A DNA stretch of 64,000 nucleotides. Source: Cepaea hortensis (lineage: Eukaryota > Mollusca > Gastropoda > Stylommatophora > Helicidae). Below are positions 34,201 through 44,355 of the stretch, piece after piece. A program made the position numbers and the translations under genes. The notes beneath the pieces were generated by a model. That model saw nothing but the letters and a program-made list of their open reading frames with translations. It was not told the origin of the DNA and ran no database searches. The stretch is from positions 128,854,165-128,918,164 of the forward strand of contig OY992881.1 in NCBI GenBank assembly GCA_963921405.1, read 5' to 3'. Position 1 is the first letter of the stretch. Each line of letters opens with the position of its first letter.

Positions 34201-34524
34201 CTCCGCTTCCCGTTGCTTAGCAGCTTGCTCAACCTCAAGTAACTTAGCAGCTTGCTCTGCTTCCAATTTTTTAGCTTCTATTTCCAGCCTTCTCATGGCT
34301 TGTTCAGCCTCAAGTTGCCTAGCAGCTTGTTCTGCTTCCAATTTCTTAGCTGCTTGCTCTGCCTCCATCCTTCTCAATTCCAACTCGGCCTTTCGATCTT
34401 CCCTTTCTGCTTGACGATACTCCCTCTCCACTTCCTGTATGTAATCCGTTAGAGCAGAACCCGACAATCCTATTTCTTCCCCCTTTGCCCTAAGTTCCGC
34501 CGTAGTTAATCTAGGAGTGGCCAT
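31246..34524 (-). CDS. Gypsy-A gag-protease-integrase polyprotein
   Basis: I place the start at the ATG at 34524 (MATPRLTTAELRAKGEEIGL), giving 1092 residues; the frame is open further upstream, but that part is leader. Order: an EAEQAAKKLEAEQ coiled coil (about residues 30-130), a gag core (about 150-320), two CCHC knuckles (CSICKSPSHNTRDC near 385, CKHCRSNTHNDIDC near 450), a retropepsin with CLYDTGLDGEAV (near 515), the integrase HHCC finger (about 690-730), the integrase core with AIDIVGPLP, LTDNGSQFC and NGQVERFNG (catalytic D, D, E), and a GPF/chromatin-side module (WQGPFPVERVI, FHINLLRKY). The frame is intact until TAG at 31246-31248, so the element looks recently active. Confidence 0.94.
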   Translation of the reverse strand: MATPRLTTAELRAKGEEIGLSGSALTDYIQEVEREYRQAEREDRKAELELRRMEAEQAAKKLEAEQAARQLEAEQAMRRLEIEAKKLEAEQAAKLLEVEQAAKQREAEQEAQKREHEYRMRELELKRQSSGETEGAVGGSSLPGSTPVSGHSYHAMKFPLAIYEEDKEKIDQYLQRFEAMSVAMGLERNKWNLKLSQGLRGTGYEVYSRLPPGHENNYDELKTALLKRFEVTSHTYLKKFRGAKREPGELFAAYSLRLKAYLHKWMDLAGFAHDYESLEELTVVDQMRKQMSKPLRTFLGEQGAERIDMVTKLAERFVEVHGEAAENVSTNTKSQEKHNLKKAKSTGTKKVEPYVKTSEESSEKTKGESKKTSSSIQKRPWSEKWCSICKSPSHNTRDCKSKAKNPHFAACQMTSTQVDTDNAKVDKDAHHQESSLKSGTRKSRTGKWCKHCRSNTHNDIDCRGKSGDTQFVVCPGKPKVEPTEQVQAEEETPDHEKPPVVELVEVNGRQVECLYDTGLDGEAVISADLVHPEQFTGETMEIQPAQKSAVAMKLPIARVEIRSRYVTGTIKVAVLTDPIFPVILGCRYVFLGMPREPIHMGALQTRSQTKSDEAETNVTNPLPGELRTAQSEDATLRPCYKKLQKSADPAKRGQYYMKNRILYRRAGRGDNLHGQLVVPKAHRSQILHMGHTISFSGHMGIAATMQRISCHYYWPGMTGDVRRYVKSCPECQRVAPKHWTAPVVLGEMPIMNSPFERVAIDIVGPLPRTRKRNMYILTMVDCCTMWGEAIPLTKIDSKRVADALMEAFTRLGFPDQILTDNGSQFCGKLMEEVFRVFHSNHIHTSPYHPQANGQVERFNGTLMTMLGKLAQEKPDRWDEYIPAALFAYREVPHGSTGLPPATLLFGRPIKGPLEAMLRSWTEEGTSEEVISSYKYVKELKEKLHKGWTLANQNLKKARKRHAAYYNRRSKDRSLEVGDKVLLLLPTGNNKLEIGWQGPFPVERVISRTNYQIRIRGKSKIFHINLLRKYEERPGEKAAHLLAMAVAVETEVGTNEGREYPLVHQETYNDVQVNPDLTSQEREKLTQVLKSHK

Positions 34525-34763
34525 TTTACAGAGAGGTAACTCAACAGAGTATAGATTATCTCTAAACCAATATATAGCTAATGACAAAATACTATTAATC
34601 CATATATTTATAACACACCACACAACACAATCACTCAGTGACAAGAGTAGAATCAGGACCACAGACCTATGCAGACGTGTGAAGTGTGAACAGGTAAGAT
34701 AAGTCCTAATACCTATCCACTTTCACTCTAGCTGGATTCTCACTAATAGGATATCTCCATCCT

Positions 34764-34826
34764 CTAACTAAAGATCCCGTGTTAAAAGATCCCGTTGTCT
34801 AAAGATCCCGCTGTCCAAAGATCACG
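34764..34826. repeat. AAAGATCCCG tandem repeat in the Gypsy-A leader
   Basis: Four imperfect units of about 17 bp (AAAGATCCCGTTGTCT and variants) lie between the primer site and gag. Confidence 0.75.
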
Positions 34827-34829
34827 TTT

Positions 34830-34840
34830 ACGAGCCCCCA
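34830..34840 (-). promoter_or_regulatory. Gypsy-A primer binding site, tRNA-Pro type
   Basis: TGGGGGCTCGT starts five bases after the 5' LTR. It matches the first 11 bases of the well-known tRNA-Pro primer site (as in murine leukaemia virus); the match then stops. Confidence 0.7.
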
Positions 34841-34845
34841 ATAAA

Positions 34846-36989
34846 TGTCGTGTGTGTGTAAAGAATGACTGTCGTATTAGTTACTTGTTCTTCTTTACCA
34901 CTTTAGTGTCGTCCCTGGAGTGAAGAGAATCAACACCCACATTTGTTTTTAATTCAATATCTCTATTCTGGAGAAATCCAGCAGACTCCGTCCACACACT
35001 CCCTGAATCTGAAGACACCTTCCTCTCACTCTTACTCACCCCTGGATCATGCCCCCTCTCATTCTTCCTCAACATAACATACTTGACAACTCTCGCTTCA
35101 ACAAATAAAAACAAGAAATTTATTAAAGCAAAGAGTATATGTAGGAGAAGTGTATGTGTGTATAAGGTGTAGAATGTGTGACGTGTATTCTAATGGTAGA
35201 CCAGTGATTTAGAAGCAAAGTCTGTAACATCATAGTGCTTAGCACACAACAGCACCATTTTTTCCGGACAGTGAACCTCACCCAGAAGATGACGACTTTC
35301 TCCAATCACTCGAACAAACAGGATGCTGGTAATCCGATAGACACTGTTGATCTTGGTCTTCACTTTACCACACGGTGAAGTTACTCTATTTCCTAATATT
35401 TGTTTGAACTGATATTCCTCCAATTAACTGAAATGTCACTTGGGGAAACTCTACTGTTTATTAGTTTCTGGTTATAACATTTTCCCCTCTTTTAGAACAC
35501 AACCTATTAATGTTTGTTAGGTAGATGTGTATATAGATATATATATATATATATATATGTCCTTAGTATGCGAGTTCTTAATCTTCGGTGATGAAGCTTA
35601 TCACTCATTAAACACAACACTTCTGTTCATACAATTCCACTCAGCAGAAGCCAGGTTACCGCAAACCAACTTGGGTATAAGCCCTATGTAGCGGCCTCTC
35701 AGCAACCTCTGTCTTCAGATGCTGAGCCATCATTGTATCAACTTTGAACTGCTTCTTCGTAGTAAATCCTCTCCCACTCACGTGGAACACTCAAGGGGAA
35801 CTGTACATGGAACCTGTAGAGCAGATAACATCATGGTGAGGGCAACTCAGTCCTGACCGTAATTAGGTGATTGTAGGCCAATAACAGCACTCAGATCTAT
35901 AACAGAGATCCGATCTCTGTCATACGGCCAAATAACTCAATCATATGATCTGAGACATGGCAACACCAGGAAAGAATAAAGGAACGGGTAGAAACCCAGC
36001 AGATGCCCCACTGAAGATCCTACCATTACACATTCCCCTCCTCCCTCTCAACCATCCTTAATCTCTCTAATTATTATTCCACTACCTTGGCCTCAACTTC
36101 CCGAGTAAAATGATATATAACACAAGCTACCTGAAGCCACACAATAGAATACTAGTGCCGACGCTCTTATGATACTTTCTAGCACCGCACTTATAGAACA
36201 TTCTATCACTAATCATAATACATTATATCACTACACCTATAATACATTATATCGCCACACAGTACTGTACTCTATTATTAATCATACTCTTAAGTTAGAT
36301 ATAATTAATTGCCTACCATATGTCTATTCCTGTTGTTACTCGAGAAACTAGGCAATCCGATTGGATCTATGTCCGTGGATAGCTATCACTACTAAGATAG
36401 GCTAGTCCCTCTAATATAACACAACTCGGAATTATCCCCAATTTTAACACTTCAGAATGTTTTCCTCGACTCCATCCACCTGTTTACTGCACTGGGTTTT
36501 ATATGGGTGCTTGAGTGAGTCACCAGGAAGTCCAGACGCCAATCAGTTCAGAATCTGGCTTTGTCCTCCTGTTTCCAGACTAACCATAGTCAATTAGCTG
36601 TCAATTTTCCTTTTCATCTGGGGAGTTCTTTGTCTCATCCAACAAATATCCGGGTTGTCGGTAAGCCAGAGACCTTTCTCCCATTACATAATCCTTCTGA
36701 CCTCTAGCAGGCATTCTGTCTATCACTTGCAACGACCAACTTCCGTTTTGTAGACAAATGTCGCCAGTACACACCTCTCGAACAACATCCTGTCATCAAC
36801 TTGTCGACTATGTGTAGACAACTCGACGTGACTCCCTTTGATCTCATACACACTGTTGACCAGGTGCCGAGAATCTGTACCGACGTATTTTCCTCAGTTT
36901 GTTCACCATAAAAGCGTCAATTGTGTTAGCAAAATAATGTCGGGTTTGGTTATCATTGATCGACTGACAAGTTAATTTATCATGTGACA
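34846..36989 (-). repeat. Gypsy-A 5' LTR
   Basis: 2144 bp; begins TGTCACA and ends ...CGACA on the minus strand. It is 8 bp longer than the 3' LTR because of a longer (AT)n tract near 35538. Confidence 0.93.
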
Positions 36990-37515
36990 CTAGGGATGGA
37001 AGAACTGTATTCTCGAGCCAATCTCTAAATACATTACCATTTATCTTATTATGATAATCCCTATTGTCTGTATGCTTTGATACGAACACGAGTCCAGCAT
37101 TCTGTAGTAAGCCATTATGCGTATTACCAGCATAGGCTATGACCAAACGCTGTCCTATACTACTGGGCACATAACGCTTTATCTTTCCATCCACTGATTG
37201 CCATTACTTTTCACTTGTGTGGTGCACATTGATCCACGTCTCATCAAAATACACTATGTCATAATTTTCTTTGCGCATTTACCTTATTTCACGTAGGTAT
37301 CTGCTTCTCATGGCTCCTAAATGCTGTTGCTCGCAAAGGATATTTCTACCTCCCTTGTATTTTCTAAAAGTGAAGCCTAATATCCTTATAATTTTCCACA
37401 AAGTTGTTTTGGATAGCCCTATGTTATTGTTCTTTCTCAACTAAACCCTAAGTTTTCTTACAGTCACTGTTTCTTTGGCATCCAGCATTTTTATAATAGA
37501 TCGCCTTATGACATC
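36990..37515 (-). pseudogene. Transposase T, piece with the first catalytic Asp
   Basis: This piece lies between the two Gypsy insertions. Reading leftward: DVIRRSIIKMLDAKETVTVR (part of the helix-turn-helix region), TTLWKIIRILGFTFRKYKGG, IVYFDETWINVHHT with the first catalytic Asp (codon 37243-37245), GQRLVIAYAGNTHNG and NRDYHNKINGNVFRDWLENT. Three in-frame stops and changed residues show decay. The right edge meets Gypsy-B at its ACATC target site and the left edge meets Gypsy-A at CTAGG. Confidence 0.9.
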
Positions 37516-38136
37516 TGTCAAAGACCAAATAGATAGGAGGGAAGACCACCCTGAATGAGTGGTCTACCTCAAGTAGAGTAGAGGTAACCCAGAGCCCCAA
37601 CATGAGGGCAGGGTAGGTGTAGGAACTAGATAGGGAGGGGAACTGTAAACAGTTCTCTCATGAGACACGGAAGTGTCAACCAGAGAGTAAGCACTCTGGT
37701 CACGGTATAATCACGCCAACGTGATAGACACGAAGAACTAGAATGGAACTCAAGAGTAGGCTACTACTCTAAGCGTGTTGAATGATGTAGCACGCAAAAG
37801 CCGAAGTGCGCCCGAGGTCCTTCCGCGTACTGTGTAATGAGCACGCGGAGAATCGTGAGACCGGGGACAGACTTCGTAGGGAACACATCGCTTAGCGTCG
37901 ATGCGTATTTCTTTAGATGAGTAGATAGATTTAGCAGTAGGGCTAGGGACGACTAGTGATAGGAAATTCTGTGTATTCATGTGTGATTCATTAGAGACAG
38001 TTTTGTGCATTTATGTAATGTAAAGAGCCAGTGGCAATAAAATGTGTAATCAATTCCTCTCGTACGACTGACAAATCTTTTTGTGTGGTGCGAGAGAAGT
38101 TTATCCCGTAATGCCTGTTGCATCGCTTGATGACAG
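37516..38136 (+). repeat. Gypsy-B 5' LTR
   Basis: Begins TGTCAAAGACC and ends CTTGATGACA. AATAAA at 38036-38041 may be the polyadenylation signal. The copy at 50685-51304 is about 99% identical. Confidence 0.93.
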
Positions 38137-39268
38137 GCTAGGATAAAAGTGGTGTCAGAAGTGTGGCTTGGACAATTGTTCAAGCAAAAACACTCACCCA
38201 CGGCTCTAAAATAGTATTACTGTCAGTTAATCACAGGGCTTAATTTGTGTTAGTGTGAAAAAGCGTGTGCAGACTAGAACAAGTTGCGAGCTGTGCCCAT
38301 CGTGACCGATTAACATTTATTTATGCTTATTGAAATGTTGTGTGCTTTATGAACATGTTTTCTTCTAATCTGTAAGTATTATTATTATAGTTTTGTATCA
38401 TTTATTTCTACAATTAATGGTTTATTTATGAGTATTCATCAAACATGATTCACGGCGGAGCAATACACAAGAAATGAGCCGGCGACAATATCGATTTTTC
38501 CAATCTAAAAATAGCGCTGCGCCTGTGACGTATCGCGGTTGACAAACAGCTGCCCTACGCCATTTGCAATCAGCGACAGGTTGTTTACAAATCGCCAAGC
38601 GGCTGCTCGCCTGAATCTTTGGCTTATATTGAATATTAGTCGTTTATACAAGCTATTTAATGAATATACTTATTTATTTGAACATTATTATTACCTTTAT
38701 ATTTACTTCAAAGCATTTATTTAATTATTTGTAGATTTTTTGTTTAGTTTCTACCGTCACGATGGCACTACTTTCTTTATGCAAATAAGATTCCGTCTGC
38801 ACAGCACTTCCATAAATTAAACAGCAATAGTTAGGGAACGCAGAAGACATTAGGACGAAGACAGGACAGTGACATTTACTATTAACTATACCACATTGTG
38901 TTGTCCAGGGGCATGGAATTGTAAATGTCAAACAAATGTCTAAAGTCATATGTCGTTTACAAATAGTTAATTATCGATGCTCTTGTAAACCAGGTATAAC
39001 AAGAGCTGTTTACAAGAGTAACGCAAGGTGTATGTCGAGGTGCCAAACGATTGTACCTGAGGTGCCAAACTAATGTACCTGATTGTTCTGGATTGCTGAG
39101 ATGAGTATACCCAAATTATTTTGAATGCAATATAATTAATAATGCATCTCTTTTTCAGAGTGTAATCTAATAGTATTTTTTGTACACAGACATTTAAAAA
39201 CTCAACATATCAAATATACCTGAGTAAATATTTGAGTGCCTATCAACTCTAGCTAATTATCCAACAAC
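38137..39268 (+). other. Gypsy-B leader with tRNA-Leu-type primer binding site
   Basis: TGGTGTCAGAAGTG at 38151-38164, 14 bases after the LTR, is complementary to the 3' end of animal tRNA-Leu. The rest of the 1.1-kb leader is AT-rich with no coding region that I recognise. Confidence 0.65.
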
Positions 39269-40537
39269 ATGTCAACGTTAGCTGATTTCATACAAGCAGG
39301 TAAGGAATTAGGACACACAGGAAAGGAATTAGAGCAATATGCAGATCAAAAATTTAGGGAGGTAAAAGATGCTGAGAGAGATGAACGTGTACGAGAAAGA
39401 CAACATCAGAAAGAGATTGGAGAACAAGAGAGACAACACCAAAAAGAGATGGCACAATTAGCTGAAGGAACTAAACAGAAACAGTTAGAACAAGATAAGG
39501 AGATTAAACAAAAAGAATTAGAATTAAAGCAAAAACAATTAGATGAGGAGAAAGAATTAAAACAAAAACAATTAGATCATGAGAGAGAATTAAAGCAAAG
39601 AGAGATAGATGAAATGGCAAGAGTGAAAGAAAAACAAATACAGATTGAATCAGAGACACAGTTAAAGATGAAAGGTATGGAAGTAGATTCACACTTAGAG
39701 ATCTCCACTACAAAACTAAAGAGTCAGCAAGAAGAAAATAAACTCAATAAATACAAAAATATTATTAAGCCATTCTGTAAAGAAGATTCCATTTCAGCAT
39801 GGACAGAAAATGTCGAATATCAGCTTAAATACCATCAAGTACCAATCGATATGTGGGCCATGATCTACATGAAAAACCTCAGTGGGGAGCCCCTGAAAGT
39901 TATTGAATCAATACCAACTGATCTTAGATCTAACTATCAGTACATTCATGATAGAATAATGCAACATTTTTTACTTGATGCCCCTGGGTATCAAGTGCAG
40001 TTTTCTAACTTAAAACCAAAATCAAGTGAGACCTTCATCGATTATGTTTCGAATGTCCAAAGAGTGCTGAATAGATGGCTTAGTGCAGCAAAAATAGGAA
40101 AGGACTATGAGAAACTTAAGAACTTAATAGCAATGGATAAAGTCATATCCACAGTCCCAACTCCTTTCGCTAAGTTCCTTCAGCAGTCAGACATCGAAAC
40201 AATAGAACAATTCGAGAAGAAAGGCTCCGCATATTTTTCCTCGAATAGAGAAATTTTTAAAACATCAAACATCGACTCTGAAATAATCTCTTTTGTTAAG
40301 GACCAACCTAAAAGCTATCGTAGCAATAAAAAACCATTTAAGAGAGTCGACAAGAAAGATCAAAAATTGCCTAAATGTGTGTATTGCCAACTTTTTCATG
40401 ATACTTACGCTATGTGTGATAAATCACCAAATTATCCGACACATCTTGAGATGGTCATTAAGAAACAACAAAACAAGAGAAATGCATACAGGCGTGCAGT
40501 CAAATGTTTCTTCTGTTCTAGCTACGGGCATTATTCC
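39269..40537 (+). CDS. Gypsy-B gag, N-terminal part, broken by a LINE
   Basis: Starts MSTLADFIQAGKELGHTGKE. A strongly charged coiled coil of QKEIGEQERQHQKEM and ELKQKQLDEEKELKQ type spans about residues 30-140, then comes a gag core (KNLSGEPLKVIESIPTDLRS and following residues). A CVYCQLFHDTYAMC knuckle (CX2CX3HX5C) precedes a second knuckle that begins CFFCSSYGHYS and is cut by the LINE at 40538. The missing half (NKC) resumes at 42151, giving CX2CX4HX4C. The frame continues by chance into the LINE, making an 850-codon chimeric reading frame (39269-41821) that is not the natural protein. Confidence 0.9.
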
Positions 40538-42141
40538 TCATTATCCAAACCGCTAGAAAAGCACATCCACAAAACAACACTAGATCACTTAGTTCGCCAT
40601 AAACTGATAGTTGACAGTCAGTCAGGATTTCGGCCAAAATATTCTTGCCATACGGCACTAACAAACATGATAGAAAACTGGCATCAAAATATTAACAACA
40701 ATACTCTATGTGGAGCGGTGTTTATAGACTTTAGGAAAGCATTCAATATGATAGATCATACTATTCTAATTAAAAAACTAGAAACAATGAAAGTAAGTTT
40801 TAATATAGTGACATTAATAAAATCATTCTTATTAGACAGAAAGCAAGTAGTATCACACAATAAAGTTTTATCTCAAGCCATTACCATTAATATTGGAGTA
40901 CCTCAGGGGTCTATTCTTGGCCCTCTATTATTTGCCATTTATATAAATGATCTTCCATTAAATCTGTCGTCGTCCTGCGATCTATTTGCTGATGACTGCA
41001 CAGTATATACAAACGCTGTTGATCGTAATGTGCTAGAATTATCCTTGCAACAGGAAATAAATAGTGTAGTTAACTGGAGTCATGCAAACCGCATGCAAAT
41101 TAACATTACTAAAACAAAGTCTATGTTAATAGGAACCAGGCAAAGACTTCACACTCTAAACTCGCAGAGAACTCTTCAGCTGCACATTGGCAGCACGCCT
41201 GTAGAAAGTGTCACCGAGCACAAGACACTGGGTGTTATCATAGATCAAAATCTAACTTTTAACTCACATGTTCATGCTCTAGTTAAACAAATAGCCAAAA
41301 AAGTATACCAACTTGCCAAAATTAAAAATTTCCTTGACGAAAACACAAGAAAGATATTCTATACTTCTCATATACAAACACATATTGATTACTGCTCCAC
41401 AGTCTGGGATGGATGCTCCAAATCAATAACAAAACGCCTATATTCACTCCAGAAAAGGGCAGTGCGTTTAATTAATGGTGAAAAGCTTACCGACAATTCT
41501 AACCTATATAAACGTCTCCGGTTACTGCCACTCCACAAGCGCCTGCTTTTTAATAAAACCAAACTAATTCACAAAATCCTATTTCAAAATGCTCCAAGCT
41601 ACCTTTGGCCATTGTTTAAATATAACGCTAGACATAGCGAACGACTAAATATACTTAATGTCCCTAAACCTAGGATAGACTTATATAAAACAAGCTTAGC
41701 ATACTCTGCCGCTCAGTTGTGGAACAATCTTCCACAAGAAATCAAAGACACCACCAATCATGATACATACATTCACAACCTGTTTGAACACTACCTTAGT
41801 ACAGACTACATGCCCCCATAACAAACAACACAAAAAAGACAATAATGGTAACTTATCTCAAACGACAACTAGCCAAAAAACATTCCCTTATGTATGGCAC
41901 GTTACACCCTCCTTAGGTATTTATAATGCCCATGTTAAACACTGCTTCAGTGAGTCATTTGTTATTGATTATTTTTCATGCGTTTTAATGTTCTTTTGTT
42001 GTCAAAAGTTGCTTCATAAGTGATGTTGAATGAAAGAATGTATGAGAGGAAATAGAGAAGAAGGGCAGAATGTCAGACGGGCCTGCGTGCCCAATTCTTA
42101 ACCCTTTGAAAATAAAGACTTATTATTATTATTATTATTAT
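40538..42141 (+). mobile_element. 5'-truncated LINE (CR1/jockey-like RT) inserted in Gypsy-B gag
   Basis: Flanked by a perfect 9-bp duplication CATTATTCC (40529-40537 and 42142-42150). It encodes the RT domain from motif 1 on: DSQSGFRPKYSCHTALTNMI, FIDFRKAFNMIDH (motif A; the usual second D of KAFD is N), GVPQGSILGPLLFAIYINDL, the FADDCTVY catalytic box, a thumb region and a C-terminal GERLNILNVPKPRID-type end, stopping at 41821. The 3' UTR ends in AATAAAGACTTA followed by (TTA)n. The frame has no internal stop, so it is young. No endonuclease is present because of 5' truncation. Confidence 0.92.
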
Positions 42142-44355
42142 CATTATTCCAATAAGTGCCTAGGCCGCCAAAGAATGAAGGCCAACAGTGCAATTTTGAT
42201 TGATACATCTTCTGATAGTGGGAGTGAAACTGAGTGTGAGGTCGAGAATGAATTACCTGTTAATCAATCTGAAGATGTTTGTTGTGTAAACGATATATTA
42301 AGCTTTGACAGTTGTGAGCGATGTCAGCAATTTCATGCAGACGGAAAATTAGAATGTGGACATACAGTACCATTCTCCACTGAGAGTGTAAATGCAGCAT
42401 TAGCCTCCAGAGGCAATTTGGTGTTCCACAATGCATTGGTCAACGAAATACCTTGCCAATGTTTGCTTGACAGTGGGAGCACTCTTATCGGTCTGAGAAA
42501 GGAACTGGTAAATCCAAATGATTATACAGGTGACTCAGTCAAATGCCGAACCTTTTCGGGTAATATTGAAATTTACCCGTTGGCAAGAGCCCGTATTAAC
42601 ACTCCTTTCCTTTCTGGTACCTTTACATGTGCTATTTTAGATAACCCTTGTACTGATTTAATTTTGGGATGCTTACCCCAAATGAAGCATTGCACTAACG
42701 AAGAAATAGCTGCATGGGAAAAATTAAATGCAGCTAATGCAACAACCAGAGCAGATACTATTAAGCATCAAGACACACTACAGGAAGAAAGACTACTGTT
42801 GCTATCACCAACTAGCACGGATGATACGACCAGACAAAACTTCATAGACCAGCAAAAAGCTGATCCGAGTGTGTCTCCATATCTAAAACTATTAAAAGAA
42901 AAAGCCAAAGTAACAAAAAACGCATCATGGTTCTTTAGACTTAATAATGGTATTCTTACTCGTTATTATACAACTGGCAACCATGAGATTCAGCAAACGG
43001 TGTTACCTGTACAACACCGCCAAACTGTGTTAAAGATTGCACACGAGTCACCGTTTGCTGGTCACCTTGCATACGACAAAACCAGGGCCAGAATTCAGGC
43101 TCATTTTTATTGGCCGGGTTTTTGTAATGACATAAAAGTATTTTGTCGTTCATGTAATGTCTGTCAACAACTAGTACGTAAGGGTAAACATCCTACAGCT
43201 GAAGTACAACCTTCAACACTGGCCTCTAGGCCATTTGAGAGTGTGGCGGTAGATATTGTTGGACCCCTGAACCAGGTGTCCAGCAAAGGAAATCGCTTCA
43301 TCTTAACGCTAGTAGACCTATGTTCAAGGTGGGTTGAGGCAGTAGCTTTGAAATACATCACCTCCAAAGATATTGCCAATGTATTTCTACATTTGTTCTC
43401 ACGATTCGGATTTCCACGTACCATCTTATCCGACTGTGGAACCCAATTCATATCGGCTGCAACGCAAGCCCTTACTAAAATGTTAGGAATTAAACAGCAT
43501 TTTACAACAGCTTATCATCCAGCCAGCAATGGAATAGTAGAGAAAATTAACGGAGACCTAAAGCATATGCTGGCTAAGGTGACAGCAGAAAACCCAGCTG
43601 ATTGGGATACACTGTTGCCAACAGTGCTGTTCGCCTATCGGGAAATTCCCCGTTCAAGCACGGGTTTCTCACCGTTCGAATTAGTATACGGGGCTAACCC
43701 ACGTGGACCCCTAACAATTTACCATCAGTTAGTAACTAATGCGATTGAAATTCCAACCCCTAAAACACCTTATGAGATGGTAACAGAAACACGAGATAAA
43801 ATTATGAAATCGTGTATCATAGCCAAGGCAACTTTGGAGAGGAAGGGTCAAATCTACCGCCAATACGCAAATAGAGGTGCGAGGACTATTAATCTTGAAC
43901 AAGATCAAGACATACTGCTTTTACTCCCAGACAAACGGAATTTATTATTGACCTCATGGCAAGGGCCATTCAAAGTGGTACGAAAAATTTCAGATGTCGA
44001 TTATGAAATATCGATAAACGGACACTTAAAGATATTTCATATCAACATGTTGAAACCCTACTTTTCACGACAAGAGACAGAACTAGAGACAGACGAACAC
44101 AATGCACCCATACCTATTGATGAGACGACGGACATACATAACGCAACTACACTAGTTAGCGAGACTGGCAAAGCCGACGATATGCATACACCTAGTGAGC
44201 ATACAGAAAACGCACTTAGCACCACAACCGTACTGAAGCAGGTAGACGACGACGGGATGGAACTACCTGTTCCAATTGTAGACAAGACTGCAACATTAGA
44301 TTGTATACGGTTAGAACAGGGACTAACAGAAGAGCAACGACGACAGACATTATAA
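42142..44355 (+). CDS. Gypsy-B gag end, protease and integrase
   Basis: The Gypsy frame resumes after the LINE at 42151 with NKCLGRQRMKANSAILIDTS. It holds an acidic linker with a CERCQQFHADGKLECGH motif, then the protease (CLLDSGSTLIGL, DSG instead of DTG; flap-side DLILGCLP). Integrase follows: HHCC finger (HESPFAGHLAYDKTRARIQA to CRSCNVCQ), core with VAVDIVGPLN, ILSDCGTQF and NGIVEKINGD (D, D, E all present), and a WQGPFKVVRKI / FHINMLKPYF module. A variable acidic tail ends at TAA (44353-44355), after which the same frame goes straight on into RT. Apart from the LINE, no break is seen. Confidence 0.92.
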   Translation, partial: HYSNKCLGRQRMKANSAILIDTSSDSGSETECEVENELPVNQSEDVCCVNDILSFDSCERCQQFHADGKLECGHTVPFSTESVNAALASRGNLVFHNALVNEIPCQCLLDSGSTLIGLRKELVNPNDYTGDSVKCRTFSGNIEIYPLARARINTPFLSGTFTCAILDNPCTDLILGCLPQMKHCTNEEIAAWEKLNAANATTRADTIKHQDTLQEERLLLLSPTSTDDTTRQNFIDQQKADPSVSPYLKLLKEKAKVTKNASWFFRLNNGILTRYYTTGNHEIQQTVLPVQHRQTVLKIAHESPFAGHLAYDKTRARIQAHFYWPGFCNDIKVFCRSCNVCQQLVRKGKHPTAEVQPSTLASRPFESVAVDIVGPLNQVSSKGNRFILTLVDLCSRWVEAVALKYITSKDIANVFLHLFSRFGFPRTILSDCGTQFISAATQALTKMLGIKQHFTTAYHPASNGIVEKINGDLKHMLAKVTAENPADWDTLLPTVLFAYREIPRSSTGFSPFELVYGANPRGPLTIYHQLVTNAIEIPTPKTPYEMVTETRDKIMKSCIIAKATLERKGQIYRQYANRGARTINLEQDQDILLLLPDKRNLLLTSWQGPFKVVRKISDVDYEISINGHLKIFHINMLKPYFSRQETELETDEHNAPIPIDETTDIHNATTLVSETGKADDMHTPSEHTENALSTTTVLKQVDDDGMELPVPIVDKTATLDCIRLEQGLTEEQRRQTL

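Larger units (their letters stand above)
27692..36989 (-). mobile_element. Gypsy-A: complete LTR retrotransposon with IN before RT
   Basis: The element is 9298 bp long. Its long LTRs (2136 and 2144 bp) begin TG and end CA and are flanked by the CTAGG duplication. Reading leftward it holds: 5' LTR, a tRNA-Pro-like primer site, gag-PR-IN (34524-31246), an in-frame TAG, RT-RH to 29893, a polypurine tract (29832-29840) and the 3' LTR. I noticed seven LTR substitutions plus an 8-bp (AT)n difference, so insertion was recent. Integrase before RT is the reverse of ordinary Ty3/Gypsy order and is known from the Gmr1-like group. Confidence 0.93.

Noticed and set aside
39269..41821. A single 850-residue host protein with coiled coil and RT
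   Set aside because: The 9-bp target duplication shows a LINE inserted into gag; the fusion is a chance event.
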